Below, one piece after another: positions 22,622 through 31,201 of a DNA stretch of 37,779 nt. Location: NCBI GenBank assembly GCA_016213435.1, contig JACRAL010000140.1:1-37779 (forward strand), in the 5' to 3' direction. The DNA is from Bacteroidota bacterium. Lineage in GTDB: Bacteria; Bacteroidota; Bacteroidia; Palsa-948. Below the pieces are notes generated by a model. It was not told the origin of the DNA. It did not search any database and saw only the letters and a program-made list of their open reading frames with translations. How positions within the stretch are numbered: position 1 is the stretch's first letter; each line of letters opens with the position of its first letter. The translations under genes and the position numbers were made by a program.

Positions 22622-23635
22622 ATGGACGATAAAATTTTACTGAACCATGGCAGCGGAGGAAAAATGACCCACGATCTGATCGGAAGTCTTTTTGTCCGGT
22701 GTTTTGATAACCCTGTTTTAAAGGATCAGACAGATTCTGCCTTGATATCTATTGATAAAAATCTCATTGCTTTTACAACCGATTCCTATGTTGTTGACCC
22801 CATATTTTTTTCGGGAGGCAACATCGGGAAGCTCGCTGTCTGCGGGACAGTGAATGATCTTGCCGTGTCCGGCGCAAAACCTTTATATATCAGTTGCGGC
22901 TTTATCATTGAAGAAGGTTTTTTAATGAAAGACCTTGAAGCAATAGTCAACACTATGGCTGATGAGGCAAAGAAAGCGGGTGTACTGATTGTAACAGGTG
23001 ATACCAAAGTTGTTGATAAAGGCAAGTGTGATAAAATATTTATTAATACTTCCGGTATCGGCATTCTTGAAGAAAAACATCAAAGAATCAGTTACGGAGA
23101 TACCATTGAAACTGGTGATAAAATACTTATCAACGGCAGCATCGGCGATCATGGAATTGCCGTGATGAGCGCGAGAAATTCCATTCATTACAGCGCTGAA
23201 ATAAAATCAGACTGTGCTTCATTAAATCACCTGATCCGGCAGGCGCTTGGTGTGAGCGACAACATAAAATTCATGCGCGATGCCACACGCGGCGGATTAG
23301 CAACCATTTTATGCGAACTTGCTGAAAAAGGTAAATACGGAATAGTCCTGCATGAAGAACGCATTCCGGTTGAAGAAAGCGTTCGCGGAATGTGCGAGAT
23401 ATTCGGCTATGATCCATTTTACATAGCCAATGAAGGTAAAGTGGTTATGGTGGTGGGGAAGGAAGATGCAGACAAGGTATTGAAGGAATTACAAAAAGAT
23501 GAATCAGGGAAAAACGCTTCAATTATTGGCGAAATTACAGAGAAAAATAAAGGGATGGTTGTTCTCAATACCGGAGTGGGAGGGAAGAGGATTGTTGATA
23601 TGCTGGCAGGGGAACAGTTGCCGAGAATATGTTAA
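22622..23635 (+). CDS. hypE: Carbamoyl dehydratase HypE
   Basis: A 337-residue PurM/AIR-synthetase-fold enzyme that dehydrates the S-carbamoyl group on its C-terminal cysteine to thiocyanate, the CN donor. The ATP-binding region includes HGSGGKMTHDL, FTTDSYVVDPIFFSGGNIGKL and VNDLAVSGAKP. The protein ends QLPRIC, with the essential C-terminal Cys in place. FMRDATRGGLATILCELAEK (about residues 218-237) is a family signature. It ends 6 bp before hypA. Confidence 0.97.
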   Translation: MDDKILLNHGSGGKMTHDLIGSLFVRCFDNPVLKDQTDSALISIDKNLIAFTTDSYVVDPIFFSGGNIGKLAVCGTVNDLAVSGAKPLYISCGFIIEEGFLMKDLEAIVNTMADEAKKAGVLIVTGDTKVVDKGKCDKIFINTSGIGILEEKHQRISYGDTIETGDKILINGSIGDHGIAVMSARNSIHYSAEIKSDCASLNHLIRQALGVSDNIKFMRDATRGGLATILCELAEKGKYGIVLHEERIPVEESVRGMCEIFGYDPFYIANEGKVVMVVGKEDADKVLKELQKDESGKNASIIGEITEKNKGMVVLNTGVGGKRIVDMLAGEQLPRIC

Positions 23636-23641
23636 GAAAAA

Positions 23642-23983
23642 ATGCACGAACTATCCATAGCCATAAATATAATTGAGATTGTTGAAGAGCAGGCACGAGG
23701 CTTGAATGCAGAATCTGTTCTATCTGTTGAACTCGACATTGGAACTGTTGCCGGTATTATACCCGATACGCTTATTTTTTCATGGGAAATAGCAACCAAA
23801 GGAACCATCATGGAGAATTCAGAGTTGATAATTAACACGATTCCTGCCAGGGCCCGGTGTGCAGAATGTAACCTTGAATTTGAAATTGAAGACTTGCTGG
23901 CAGTATGCCCCCAATGCAGTTGTATGCAGTATGATCTGTTGCAGGGAAAAGAATTAAAAGTAAAATCAATAAACATTAAATAG
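23642..23983 (+). CDS. hypA: Nickel insertion protein HypA
   Basis: A 113-residue HypA/HybF protein that delivers Ni2+ to the large subunit together with HypB. The N-terminus MHELSIA holds the nickel ligand His2, and the zinc site is two cysteine pairs, CAECNLEF and CPQCSCMQ (about residues 76-99). Length is normal. It follows hypE by 6 bp; the hypA-hypB gap of 140 bp holds a heptamer tract. Confidence 0.96.
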   Translation: MHELSIAINIIEIVEEQARGLNAESVLSVELDIGTVAGIIPDTLIFSWEIATKGTIMENSELIINTIPARARCAECNLEFEIEDLLAVCPQCSCMQYDLLQGKELKVKSINIK

Positions 23984-24004
23984 ATTTGTGAAAAAAATAG
24001 ATAT

Positions 24005-24039
24005 GTTTCAAGTTTCAAGTTTGATGTTTGATGTTTGAG
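24005..24039 (+). repeat. Heptamer tract (5 units)
   Basis: GTTTCAA twice, GTTTGAT twice, GTTTGAG in exact 7-bp phase, between hypA and hypB. Confidence 0.75.
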
Positions 24040-24123
24040 ACGGTGAACTATGAAAGAACCCGAAAACATTCGAACAAATAAAAAGTTAAAAGCAAATTTC
24101 AAAATCTAAAATCTGAAATAATT

Positions 24124-24975
24124 ATGTGCGATACCTGCGGATGCGGAGAACCGGGAAATGAAGTAACCATAAGGAAACCCGGAGAAGATCATGATCACTC
24201 CCATGAACACGATGATAAAAAACATCATCATCAACACAAGCATTCTCACAGCCATAAAGATCATCCGCATACCCATGATCACGATCATCACCACGATCAT
24301 GAAAACGACCATCATCACCATCACGAGCATGGCGCTAAAATCGTTCTGGAGCAAAATATCATGCAGAAGAACGACTTATTGGCCGAACGCAACCGCGGAT
24401 ATTTTGAAGCCAAAAATATTTTTACGCTTAACTTGGTAAGCTCACCTGGATCAGGAAAAACAAGCCTGTTGGAAAAGACCATCCGGAACTTAAAAAATGA
24501 TTTAAAATTTTATATCATAGAAGGAGACCAGCAGACCATGAACGATGCGAACCGGATAGAAGCTGCCGGCGCCCCGGTGGTTCAGATCAACACCGGCAAC
24601 GGATGCCACTTAGATGCAGATATGATTAACAAAGCCGTTAAAAAACTTGATGTGGCAGATAATTCCGTATTGATAATCGAGAATGTCGGCAACTTGGTTT
24701 GCCCCTCGTTATTCGATCTTGGTGAAACGCACCGTATAGTTATTATCAGTGTTACCGAAGGAGAAGACAAACCTGCAAAATATCCTACGATGTTTCAATC
24801 CTCTGATATTTGTATTATCAATAAAACAGACCTCCTGCCGTATGTTGATTTCAATGTTGAGAAGGCAAAAGAATATGCGTTGCGGGTGAATCGCAATTTG
24901 AAATTCTTTGAACTCTCGGCAAAGACAGAAGAAGGGATGGACAAATGGTATGAGTGGTTAAAGGCAGGCAGGTAG
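24124..24975 (+). CDS. hypB: GTPase HypB with long His-rich nickel-storage region
   Basis: A 283-residue GTPase for nickel insertion. The N-terminal CDTCGCG (residues 2-8) matches the high-affinity nickel motif. Residues 23-69 contain 25 histidines, a storage stretch as in nickelin-type HypB proteins. The GTPase domain has the P-loop SSPGSGKTSLL (about 107-117), the metal/GTP switch region with EGDQQT and TGNGCHLD (nickel/zinc-site Cys-His), and the guanine motif NKTD (about 234-237). It ends the hyp operon; its 3' end lies 10 bp from the convergent nucleoside-hydrolase/FmdE gene. Confidence 0.97.
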   Translation: MCDTCGCGEPGNEVTIRKPGEDHDHSHEHDDKKHHHQHKHSHSHKDHPHTHDHDHHHDHENDHHHHHEHGAKIVLEQNIMQKNDLLAERNRGYFEAKNIFTLNLVSSPGSGKTSLLEKTIRNLKNDLKFYIIEGDQQTMNDANRIEAAGAPVVQINTGNGCHLDADMINKAVKKLDVADNSVLIIENVGNLVCPSLFDLGETHRIVIISVTEGEDKPAKYPTMFQSSDICIINKTDLLPYVDFNVEKAKEYALRVNRNLKFFELSAKTEEGMDKWYEWLKAGR

Positions 24976-24985
24976 ACGTCATATT

Positions 24986-26434
24986 TTATTCTTTAATTTC
25001 AGAAATTTCAAATATTTTATTTCTGTCTAATTCCATCCAGTGTTTGATTGATACCTTGCGAATGAGTTTCCAGTAGCCTTCTGTGAGGTTTCCGTATTTT
25101 ACAATTCCATCGCTTATATCCTTATCAATTAATTGTTGAATCTCTTTTTTCAGGGTGAGTTTTACTTTTTCCCCTTTATAAAAAAATATTGCTGCCGGGC
25201 TGAAGATTGTGTCTTTTGCGATTTTTATCTTGCCTACGCCAATCGTTGCCCCGGTGCTTATCTGCAGCCCGTCGTTCATGCAACTCAATGGAGGGTTTGA
25301 GCCTGCAAGCGAATATACATCAAGCCTGTCAACTTCTGCGCCCAGAAATTCTCTTGCCTTTATTCCCATTTTTGCCCCGATAATGGAATAGGAGCCAAGG
25401 TGCCCGTGTATCTCATTGGTGAGAACGCATTTTTTCCACTCCTCCAGACCGTACCGTTTTATGATTTCATTCACAGATGGTTTTACATCCCATGCAAAAT
25501 CAGAGCTGTCTGCAGGAAACTTATCAAATACAATGTTTTTTTCGATGGAATAGTTTTGAGAAAATATCTGTATCATTTTTTCTTTTACTGCATCTGCATT
25601 ATAGTCTTTGCAAAAAGTAAGTTTCGGATTTTTAATGTCTGTTTCCATATCGAAGATATCGGGGCAAAGCAAATAAACCGGTATGAGCTCGTCCCACAAT
25701 TTGAAATGATTGTTTTTTAAGCGTTCCTGTACTGATGCCTCTTTGTGCGATTCGAGGATAATGCTTGTATAAATATTTTTTGTTTGTGTGATTTTGTTGA
25801 AAAGATCAACATCAAATACAGAATTTGGCTTTTTCAGGTTGGCAAGGATAGCCATTGGAATACCGGATGATAGCACATATTCTGCAGCCTCTTTATCCCT
25901 CTCTAAATTGGAACCGGTCTTTTCTTTTGTTCCGTCATTATACCAGATGATTTTGTTAATATTTTTGGCAATAGCCGGATCGTATTTTAGTGCATCGTGT
26001 ATGTTGGAGAGAGGGCCTAAACATACAATCGTGGATTTTTTGTTATTAACGGTTAGAAGCTGATGTAGCAATTCTGATGCGGAAATTAATTCCGGTTTTC
26101 TGTTGCAGGGTTCACTCCATGCAAGGTTCTCGGCAATACTTCTGAAAAATGGGGCAGGAGAGGTGTTTTCTTTTCCTGTTCCGATCGGTATCCCCGGTTT
26201 ATTAAACGCTACAGACAGGCAATTGAGTTTTGATGTTCCTTTGGCAGGAGAGCATCCTCCGTCTGATGTCAGATAAGCAATAATATTTATTGTGCTTAAT
26301 GAATTCAGAGCGCATATAGCACGGAGATCGTCAGTGGCGCAATCGGTATCAATGATAATGTTTTCTTTTAAAGTCTGTGAAAAACTGAAACATACATACA
26401 GCAATAATAATAAAAGTGCGAATATGATTTTCAT
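24986..26434 (-). CDS. Secreted nucleoside-hydrolase-like / FmdE fusion protein
   Basis: A 482-residue exported protein with an N-terminal signal peptide (residues 1-20, ending CFSFSQ). Residues about 25-300 resemble inosine-uridine nucleoside hydrolases: IIDTDCATDD (27-36) keeps the Asp ligands, CLGPLSNI fits the family, and LWDELIPVYLLCPDIF replaces the usual HDP-type end. Residues about 345-445 resemble FmdE (formylmethanofuran dehydrogenase subunit E family): HGHLGSYSIIGAKMG, then LSCMNDGLQISTGATIGVGKI. The first FmdE motif normally has Cys after HGHL but has Gly here. It lies directly downstream of nikR, and its promoter region contains two GTGTTAC heptamers resembling NikR half-sites, so a link to nickel is possible. 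The activity is not known. Confidence 0.75.
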   Translation of the reverse strand: MKIIFALLLLLLYVCFSFSQTLKENIIIDTDCATDDLRAICALNSLSTINIIAYLTSDGGCSPAKGTSKLNCLSVAFNKPGIPIGTGKENTSPAPFFRSIAENLAWSEPCNRKPELISASELLHQLLTVNNKKSTIVCLGPLSNIHDALKYDPAIAKNINKIIWYNDGTKEKTGSNLERDKEAAEYVLSSGIPMAILANLKKPNSVFDVDLFNKITQTKNIYTSIILESHKEASVQERLKNNHFKLWDELIPVYLLCPDIFDMETDIKNPKLTFCKDYNADAVKEKMIQIFSQNYSIEKNIVFDKFPADSSDFAWDVKPSVNEIIKRYGLEEWKKCVLTNEIHGHLGSYSIIGAKMGIKAREFLGAEVDRLDVYSLAGSNPPLSCMNDGLQISTGATIGVGKIKIAKDTIFSPAAIFFYKGEKVKLTLKKEIQQLIDKDISDGIVKYGNLTEGYWKLIRKVSIKHWMELDRNKIFEISEIKE

Positions 26435-26510
26435 GATGCATTTATCATATTATGAATTTAAAAATAATAACACTGCAAAATAAATTGAAAAATTAAAATT
26501 CAAAATAAAA

Positions 26511-26537
26511 GTGTTACTTTTTATAAAAAAGTGTTAC
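26511..26537 (-). promoter_or_regulatory. Two GTGTTAC sites, candidate NikR half-sites
   Basis: GTGTTAC occurs at 26511-26517 and 26531-26537, 20 bp apart on the same strand, with an inverted TAACAC at 26468-26473. The heptamer equals one arm of a NikR recognition motif proposed for other bacteria, GTGTTAC-N13/14-GTAACAC. It recurs just upstream of nikR. Direct spacing of the two copies differs from the classical inverted arrangement. Confidence 0.4.
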
Positions 26538-26552
26538 CTATAGTTCAAAAAA

Positions 26553-26571
26553 AGCGCTACTTAGTAGCGCT
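26553..26571 (-). terminator. Rho-independent terminator overlapping the end of nikR
   Basis: AGCGCTAC (26553-26560) and GTAGCGCT (26564-26571) form an 8-bp stem with a 3-nt loop. On the minus strand it is followed by a T-run (complement of 26547-26553). The hairpin contains the last codons and stop of nikR. Confidence 0.85.
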
Positions 26572-26958
26572 CATAACTAATTTTCCATGCCTGACGCCTT
26601 TCAGGCTGATAAGTTTATCAGCCAACTGCTGGAGTTTCTGCGCTTTGCCTTTAACGGCAATGGTCTCAAGGCAATTGCAGTGATCCAAGTGAACATGCTG
26701 AACAGACAGGATCAGGTCGTGATAATTATGCTGAATTGCCTGCGATTTTGCAGTAAGCTCCCTTTTATGATGGTCAAATACTATGACAATTACCCCGGCT
26801 ACATCCTTGTTCTTTTCCCATTTTTCTTCCACTTCGGTTTGTGTGATCAGAAAACGGATTGCCTGCGAACGGTTCGGGAATTTGTTCTTCTTTGCAAAAG
26901 AATCAAGCTTTTTCAGCAGGTCGTCTTCAAGTGAAACGCCAAATCTTTTTACCAGCAT
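26557..26958 (-). CDS. nikR: Nickel-responsive regulator NikR
   Basis: A 133-residue ribbon-helix-helix repressor. Residues 1-45 are the DNA-binding RHH domain (KRFGVSLEDDLLKKLDSF, NRSQAIRFL). The C-terminal ACT-like domain has the nickel ligands in HVHLDHCNCLE (about residues 88-98), matching the His-x-His plus Cys pattern, and an earlier His in FDHHKRELT. Length is normal. It probably represses nickel-uptake or nickel-related genes when nickel is sufficient. A GTGTTAC heptamer lies 2 bp upstream of its start, consistent with autoregulation. Its last codons are inside a terminator hairpin. Confidence 0.96.
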   Translation of the reverse strand: MLVKRFGVSLEDDLLKKLDSFAKKNKFPNRSQAIRFLITQTEVEEKWEKNKDVAGVIVIVFDHHKRELTAKSQAIQHNYHDLILSVQHVHLDHCNCLETIAVKGKAQKLQQLADKLISLKGVRHGKLVMSATK

Positions 26959-26959
26959 A

Positions 26960-26981
26960 GTGTTACGTTTTTAAATTAACA
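26960..26981 (-). promoter_or_regulatory. Candidate NikR site at its own promoter
   Basis: GTGTTAC (26960-26966) is followed by an imperfect inverted arm, TAACA (26977-26981), together TGTTA-N11-TAACA. It lies immediately upstream of the nikR start codon on the minus strand. Confidence 0.4.
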
Positions 26982-27014
26982 TGGCACAAATATACAATAT
27001 TTATTTACTAAAAC

Positions 27015-27046
27015 AAAAAATGCCGCATGTTTCATGTAGCATTTTT
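27015..27046 (-). terminator. Rho-independent terminator after malic enzyme
   Basis: AAAAATGC (27016-27023) and GCATTTTT (27039-27046) form an 8-bp stem; on the minus strand a T-run follows. The loop contains a nested ATG/CAT pairing. It ends the malic enzyme transcript before nikR. Confidence 0.7.
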
Positions 27047-27092
27047 ACGATTACATCTTTCATCGGATTCAATACCGAATACCCAATAGCTA

Positions 27093-28550
27093 TTATAAGG
27101 AAACTTGCTTCACAGTCCAGTCCAATGCTTCCTGCAACATTCCTTCCGGAGGTTGTTTGATGAATCCCTGGTTAACTAATGCATTGGTCATTTCACGTGC
27201 ATGCATGATATCGGTTTTTGCTTTTTTGTAAGCTTCTTCCCGGGTTAATGTGATGCGGGCGACACCGTCTTTAATTGCTTGCATGGCTACATCAGCGGCT
27301 TCTTCTGGAAATACTCCTGCTTCTTCCATATCAGGTACGATATTTTCAGGATTGATTCCACGTTTTTCAGCAAAATTTGCTAAAGAATGTGCGGCAGCTA
27401 TTGCCATATTATCGGTTACTTTACGCGCCCGTACCATTAAAGCGCCTTTCAATATTCCGGGGAATCCTATAGAATTGTTCACTTGATTTGGAAAATCGCC
27501 CCTGCCAGTGGCAACGATGAAAGCTCCGGCTTCTTTTGCAGCATAAGGATATATTTCCGGTACCGGGTTAGCGCAAACAAAAACAATGGATTTTGGAGCC
27601 ATCGCTTTAACCCATTCCGGTTTGATGGTATTTGGCCCGGGAGTGGATAGAGAAACTAATACATCTGCGCCTTTCATGGCTTCGTCCATAGTCAGGATTT
27701 TGTTTGGGTTTGTGGTTTCGCAAAGTTCCCACTTGCGGTAGAAGCGCGTATCTTTTTTAATGTCTTCACGGTCTGTATGTAAAGATCCTTTTGTGTCGAA
27801 CAGAATCAGGTTTTCCGGCTTTACTCCGTCTGTAATAAGAAGTCTTGCAATGGTAGTATTTGATGCGCCTGCCCCGAACAAAACGAATTTTGCATCAGCC
27901 ATTTTTTTACCTGCAAGTTTCAATGAATTGATAACTCCTGCCAGCGTAACGCATGCTGTTCCCTGAGCGTCGTCATGCCAAACCGGGATATCGCATTCTT
28001 CACGGAGAACGTCTAGCACTTTGAAACAATTGGGTTGTGAAATATCTTCCAGGTTCACAGCGCCAAAACTAGGTTGCGCCATTTTTACAAACTGGATGAT
28101 TTTATCAGGATCGTTTTCGCCTTTTTCATTTTTGCTGTCAACACACAGGGCAATAGCGTCAATGCCTCCGAGATATTTCATGAGAAATGCTTTTCCTTCC
28201 ATAACGCCTAAACCGCCTGGAGGCGTGCAGTCTCCATCGCCGAGTACGCGGGTTGAATCGCTCACAACGCCTACTAAGTTTGCACGGTTCGATAACGCAA
28301 ACGAGGTATCGTTGTTATCCCGGATATTTGTCGAAACCATGGAAACACCCGGTGTATACCACACATTGAACCAGTTGAAACCTGGAACCGGAGCTTTCGG
28401 AACAGTCTGTATTTTGCCTTCATAAAATGTATGAGCCAGTTCTGCCAGTTTTTTCAGAAACAATGTTTTTGCTTTTGCAACCTGCGCTTGTGTGAAATTA
28501 TCAGGAAACGCTTTCTCAAGATTTTTAAGGTCTAATTTTAATTTTTCCAT
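27093..28550 (-). CDS. Malic enzyme, NAD(P)-dependent
   Basis: A 485-residue oxaloacetate-decarboxylating malate dehydrogenase (malate to pyruvate plus CO2 with NAD(P)H). The malic-enzyme N-domain includes NWFNVWYTPGVSMV and the catalytic Tyr region, then GLGVMEGKAFLMKYLGGIDA, and CDIPVWHDDAQGTACV supplies metal-binding Asp residues. The Rossmann domain begins KFVLFGAGASNTTIARLL (about residues 218-235). VSLSTPGPNT and VFVCANPVPEIYP are the second signature. There is no phosphotransacetylase extension. No Shine-Dalgarno is present. It is divergent from the aldehyde oxidoreductase gene and could supply NAD(P)H that the hydrogenase complex could use. Confidence 0.95.
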   Translation of the reverse strand: MEKLKLDLKNLEKAFPDNFTQAQVAKAKTLFLKKLAELAHTFYEGKIQTVPKAPVPGFNWFNVWYTPGVSMVSTNIRDNNDTSFALSNRANLVGVVSDSTRVLGDGDCTPPGGLGVMEGKAFLMKYLGGIDAIALCVDSKNEKGENDPDKIIQFVKMAQPSFGAVNLEDISQPNCFKVLDVLREECDIPVWHDDAQGTACVTLAGVINSLKLAGKKMADAKFVLFGAGASNTTIARLLITDGVKPENLILFDTKGSLHTDREDIKKDTRFYRKWELCETTNPNKILTMDEAMKGADVLVSLSTPGPNTIKPEWVKAMAPKSIVFVCANPVPEIYPYAAKEAGAFIVATGRGDFPNQVNNSIGFPGILKGALMVRARKVTDNMAIAAAHSLANFAEKRGINPENIVPDMEEAGVFPEEAADVAMQAIKDGVARITLTREEAYKKAKTDIMHAREMTNALVNQGFIKQPPEGMLQEALDWTVKQVSL

Positions 28551-28866
28551 AATATTTATAATTTATAATTTAACTTGTTTTTTCGGTTTTAAAAGTAGAT
28601 AAATTAAAAGTCTGAAACATGATAAAAGTTATGTTTGAGAATATTTTTTTTTATGCAACCCTAATATGTTAAACAACAAACATGATTTTTGTCAGATTTA
28701 TGCTGTGTTTTGAAACTCTTTTATTCGGGTTTTTTAACTCTGATGCAAGTTTAATGATAAAAGTATCTTTTCACGATATGTAGAAACTTTTATATTGTCA
28801 TAATATTGTTCCGACACGTAAATTTAATATTTTTGTCCGCTGTTCAATAAATTAAAACAATAAGAT
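28551..28866. other. 316-bp divergent intergenic region, malic enzyme / aor
   Basis: No gene was seen. It contains the aor promoter (28806-28835) and, on the other side, AT-rich sequence with a near-match TACTTTTA (minus) upstream of the malic enzyme start. No strong inverted repeat or riboswitch-like structure was recognised. Confidence 0.5.
28806..28835 (+). promoter_or_regulatory. Bacteroidota-type promoter of aor
   Basis: TTG at 28806-28808 and TATTTTTG (TAnnTTTG) at 28828-28835 with a 19-bp spacer. This predicts a start near 28842 and a short leader of about 25 nt. Confidence 0.6.
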
Positions 28867-31020
28867 ATGAATATTCAGGAAATGAAAAACCAGCACAAAC
28901 TGAATAAAGAATGGGCCTATACATTAGCTCCGGTTGACAGGGGTTACAATAACAGAACTTTATACATTAACCTCACGGATAATACCATTAAAGAAAAGCC
29001 GGTGAGCGAAGAGATGAAAGAAAAGTTCACCGGCGGAAAAGGTTTTGGCATGAAACTGTTGTGGGATGCTACAAAACCGGATACAAAATGGGACGATCCT
29101 GAAAATGAAATAGTGATTAATACCGGCCCTATTTGCGGGATCACACAATATTCCGGGACCGGAAAATCTCTTGTTGTTGCAATTTCGCCGCAAACGGATA
29201 TTGTTATTGACAGCAATGTGGGCGGTTTTTTCGGACCCTTTTTAAAATTTTCGGGTTTCGATTCTTTAGAAATACAAGGTAAAGCAAAAAACGAAACGAT
29301 TGTTTACATTGACGGATGCACCGGTAAGATCGAAATCTTTGAAACTCCTGCAGAGCCTGCAGATAGCCATATCCTTGCCGAAGTTCTTACGGAAATGTAT
29401 GCTAATGATGAAAAAGACAAAGTGAATGTATCCGTCGTATCAGCAGGTATTGCTGCAGATCACTCCCTGATAGGTATGCTCAACTTCAGTTTTTATGATC
29501 TGAAACGTAAAGTGGTCCGCCTGAAACAGGCCGGCCGCGGAGGTATCGGAACAGTTTTCAGAGATAAAAAAATAAAAGCCCTTGTTTGTAAAGTACCCGG
29601 GATAAAAGGAAATCTGAATAACGTGGTTGACCTGAAAGCGATTCTTGAAAGAGGCCAGCGCTTCAACAAAGAAATGCGTGATTTCGATGATTCGCAGTGC
29701 GAAATGAGAACCAAAGGAACCGCTCATCTTACCAACGTGATGAACGAATACGATTTGTTCCCTACTCACAATTTTAAATTCGGAAGCCACAAAGACGCTT
29801 ATAAAGTACATTCCAATATTTATAAAACATATTTTTCGCAAAACATGCCTGATGGTTGCTGGATTGGCTGCAACATGATGTGCGCAAAAGGCGTTGATAA
29901 TTTTGAATTGAAAACAGGGCCTTACAAAGGAACTAAAGTTTTGGTAGAAGGCCCGGAATATGAAACTGCAGCTTCTTTGGGAGCATGTCCCGGAATCTTT
30001 AACCCGGAATGGACCATTGAAACAAATTTTTATTGCGATACCTATGGTATCTGTACTATCACCTGGGGAACCATTCTTGGTTTCATGATGGAATGTTACG
30101 AAAATGGTATTTTAACTAAAGAACGTACGGGTGGATTAGACCTGCACTTTGGAAGCGAAGCCGATGCGTTGGAATTACTGCATCAACTGGCAAGAGGCGA
30201 AGGAATGGGTAAAATAGCAGGTATAGGCGTGCGTAAAATGAAAGAACTGTTCATTGAAAAAGGCTGGGGCGATGCTCAGTTTCTCCAGGATATAGGAATG
30301 GAAAACAAAGGACTTGAATATTCACAATATGTTTCAAAAGAATCTCTTGCGCAGCAGGGCGGTTATGCGATGACCAACAAAGGCCCGCAGCATGATGAAG
30401 CATGGCTTATATTTATGGATATGGTGAACAACCAGATTCCGACTTTCGAAGACAAAGCCGAAGCGCTGCATTATTTCCCGATATTCCGCACATGGTTTGG
30501 ATTACAGGGTCTTTGTAAACTCCCATGGAATGATATTGAACCGGAAGGCAACAAACTTACCGATGAACCGGCAAAAGTCACTGAACATGTAGATAATTAT
30601 ATTACGATTTTTAATGCTGTGACAGGCCGGAAAATTGATAAAAACGGTCTGTTTGCACAATCGGAAAGAGTATATAATTTTCAGCGTGTATTCAATATCC
30701 GCAGGGGATATGGCTTGCGCAAGCATGATGCACAGCCGTATCGTGCAGCAGGACCTGTAACCATTGAAGAATACGAGTCACGCCAGGAAAGATACGACAA
30801 GCAACTCAAAGAAAAAGTAGGCATTGATCCAACAGGTATGAGTTCAAAAGATAAAGTTGCTGCACTCAGAAAATACAGAGAAGAACAATATGAAAAACTT
30901 CTTGATGCTGTTTACTTTAGAAGAGGCTGGACCAGCAACGGGGTTCCCAGGATTGAGCATCTTAAAAAAATCGGGATGGACCTTCCGGAAGTGATCGAAA
31001 TCGTTGCTCCGCTTCAATAG
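28867..31020 (+). CDS. aor: Tungsten-type aldehyde:ferredoxin oxidoreductase
   Basis: A 717-residue enzyme interconverting aldehydes and carboxylates with ferredoxin. The N-terminal AOR domain begins near residue 28 (NRTLYINLTDNTIKE) after a short extension; GGKGFGMKLLWD, NTGPICGITQYSGTGKS and GRGGIGTVFRDKKIKAL are family signatures. The [4Fe-4S] ligands are in DGCWIGCNMMC (about residues 330-340), with the fourth Cys in GLQGLCKLPW. It is longer than archaeal AOR (about 605 residues) because of the N-terminal extension and extra C-terminal helices before LLDAVYFRRGWTSNGVP. Expression is from its own promoter, and a terminator follows. Reduced ferredoxin from this enzyme could feed the HdrA-type hydrogenase complex. 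Confidence 0.95.
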   Translation: MNIQEMKNQHKLNKEWAYTLAPVDRGYNNRTLYINLTDNTIKEKPVSEEMKEKFTGGKGFGMKLLWDATKPDTKWDDPENEIVINTGPICGITQYSGTGKSLVVAISPQTDIVIDSNVGGFFGPFLKFSGFDSLEIQGKAKNETIVYIDGCTGKIEIFETPAEPADSHILAEVLTEMYANDEKDKVNVSVVSAGIAADHSLIGMLNFSFYDLKRKVVRLKQAGRGGIGTVFRDKKIKALVCKVPGIKGNLNNVVDLKAILERGQRFNKEMRDFDDSQCEMRTKGTAHLTNVMNEYDLFPTHNFKFGSHKDAYKVHSNIYKTYFSQNMPDGCWIGCNMMCAKGVDNFELKTGPYKGTKVLVEGPEYETAASLGACPGIFNPEWTIETNFYCDTYGICTITWGTILGFMMECYENGILTKERTGGLDLHFGSEADALELLHQLARGEGMGKIAGIGVRKMKELFIEKGWGDAQFLQDIGMENKGLEYSQYVSKESLAQQGGYAMTNKGPQHDEAWLIFMDMVNNQIPTFEDKAEALHYFPIFRTWFGLQGLCKLPWNDIEPEGNKLTDEPAKVTEHVDNYITIFNAVTGRKIDKNGLFAQSERVYNFQRVFNIRRGYGLRKHDAQPYRAAGPVTIEEYESRQERYDKQLKEKVGIDPTGMSSKDKVAALRKYREEQYEKLLDAVYFRRGWTSNGVPRIEHLKKIGMDLPEVIEIVAPLQ

Positions 31021-31044
31021 CATACATTTAAAAATGTTCAGGTC

Positions 31045-31074
31045 AAAAAGCACTGCAAACTGTGGTGCTTTTTT
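31045..31074 (+). terminator. Rho-independent terminator after aor
   Basis: AAAAGCAC (31046-31053) pairs with GTGCTTTT (31065-31072) and the T-run continues to 31074. It lies 25 bp after the aor stop codon. Confidence 0.8.
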
Positions 31075-31116
31075 AATGCCTGATAAAAAATTGTTGATAT
31101 TTATATCATACTTTGT

Positions 31117-31147
31117 TTTGATGAGATACGAAAAACACGTATCTTTG
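31117..31147 (+). promoter_or_regulatory. Bacteroidota-type promoter of the CBM48 gene
   Basis: TTTG (31117-31120) and TATCTTTG (31140-31147), 19-bp spacer. A 14-bp perfect palindrome, TGATATTTATATCA (31095-31108), lies just upstream and could be an operator. Confidence 0.6.
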
Positions 31148-31201
31148 TATTATCAAACTATGATAAACAATTAGAAATATTAATTTAATTTTAAAATTTA
31201 T

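Noticed and set aside
24050-24109. 19-codon ORF (MKEPENIRTNKK) between hypA and hypB
   Set aside because: No start signal beyond chance and no homology recognised.
24106-24354. Met-rich 82-codon ORF opposite the hypB His-rich region
   Set aside because: A shadow of the CAC/CAT-rich coding strand; hypB is clearly the real gene.
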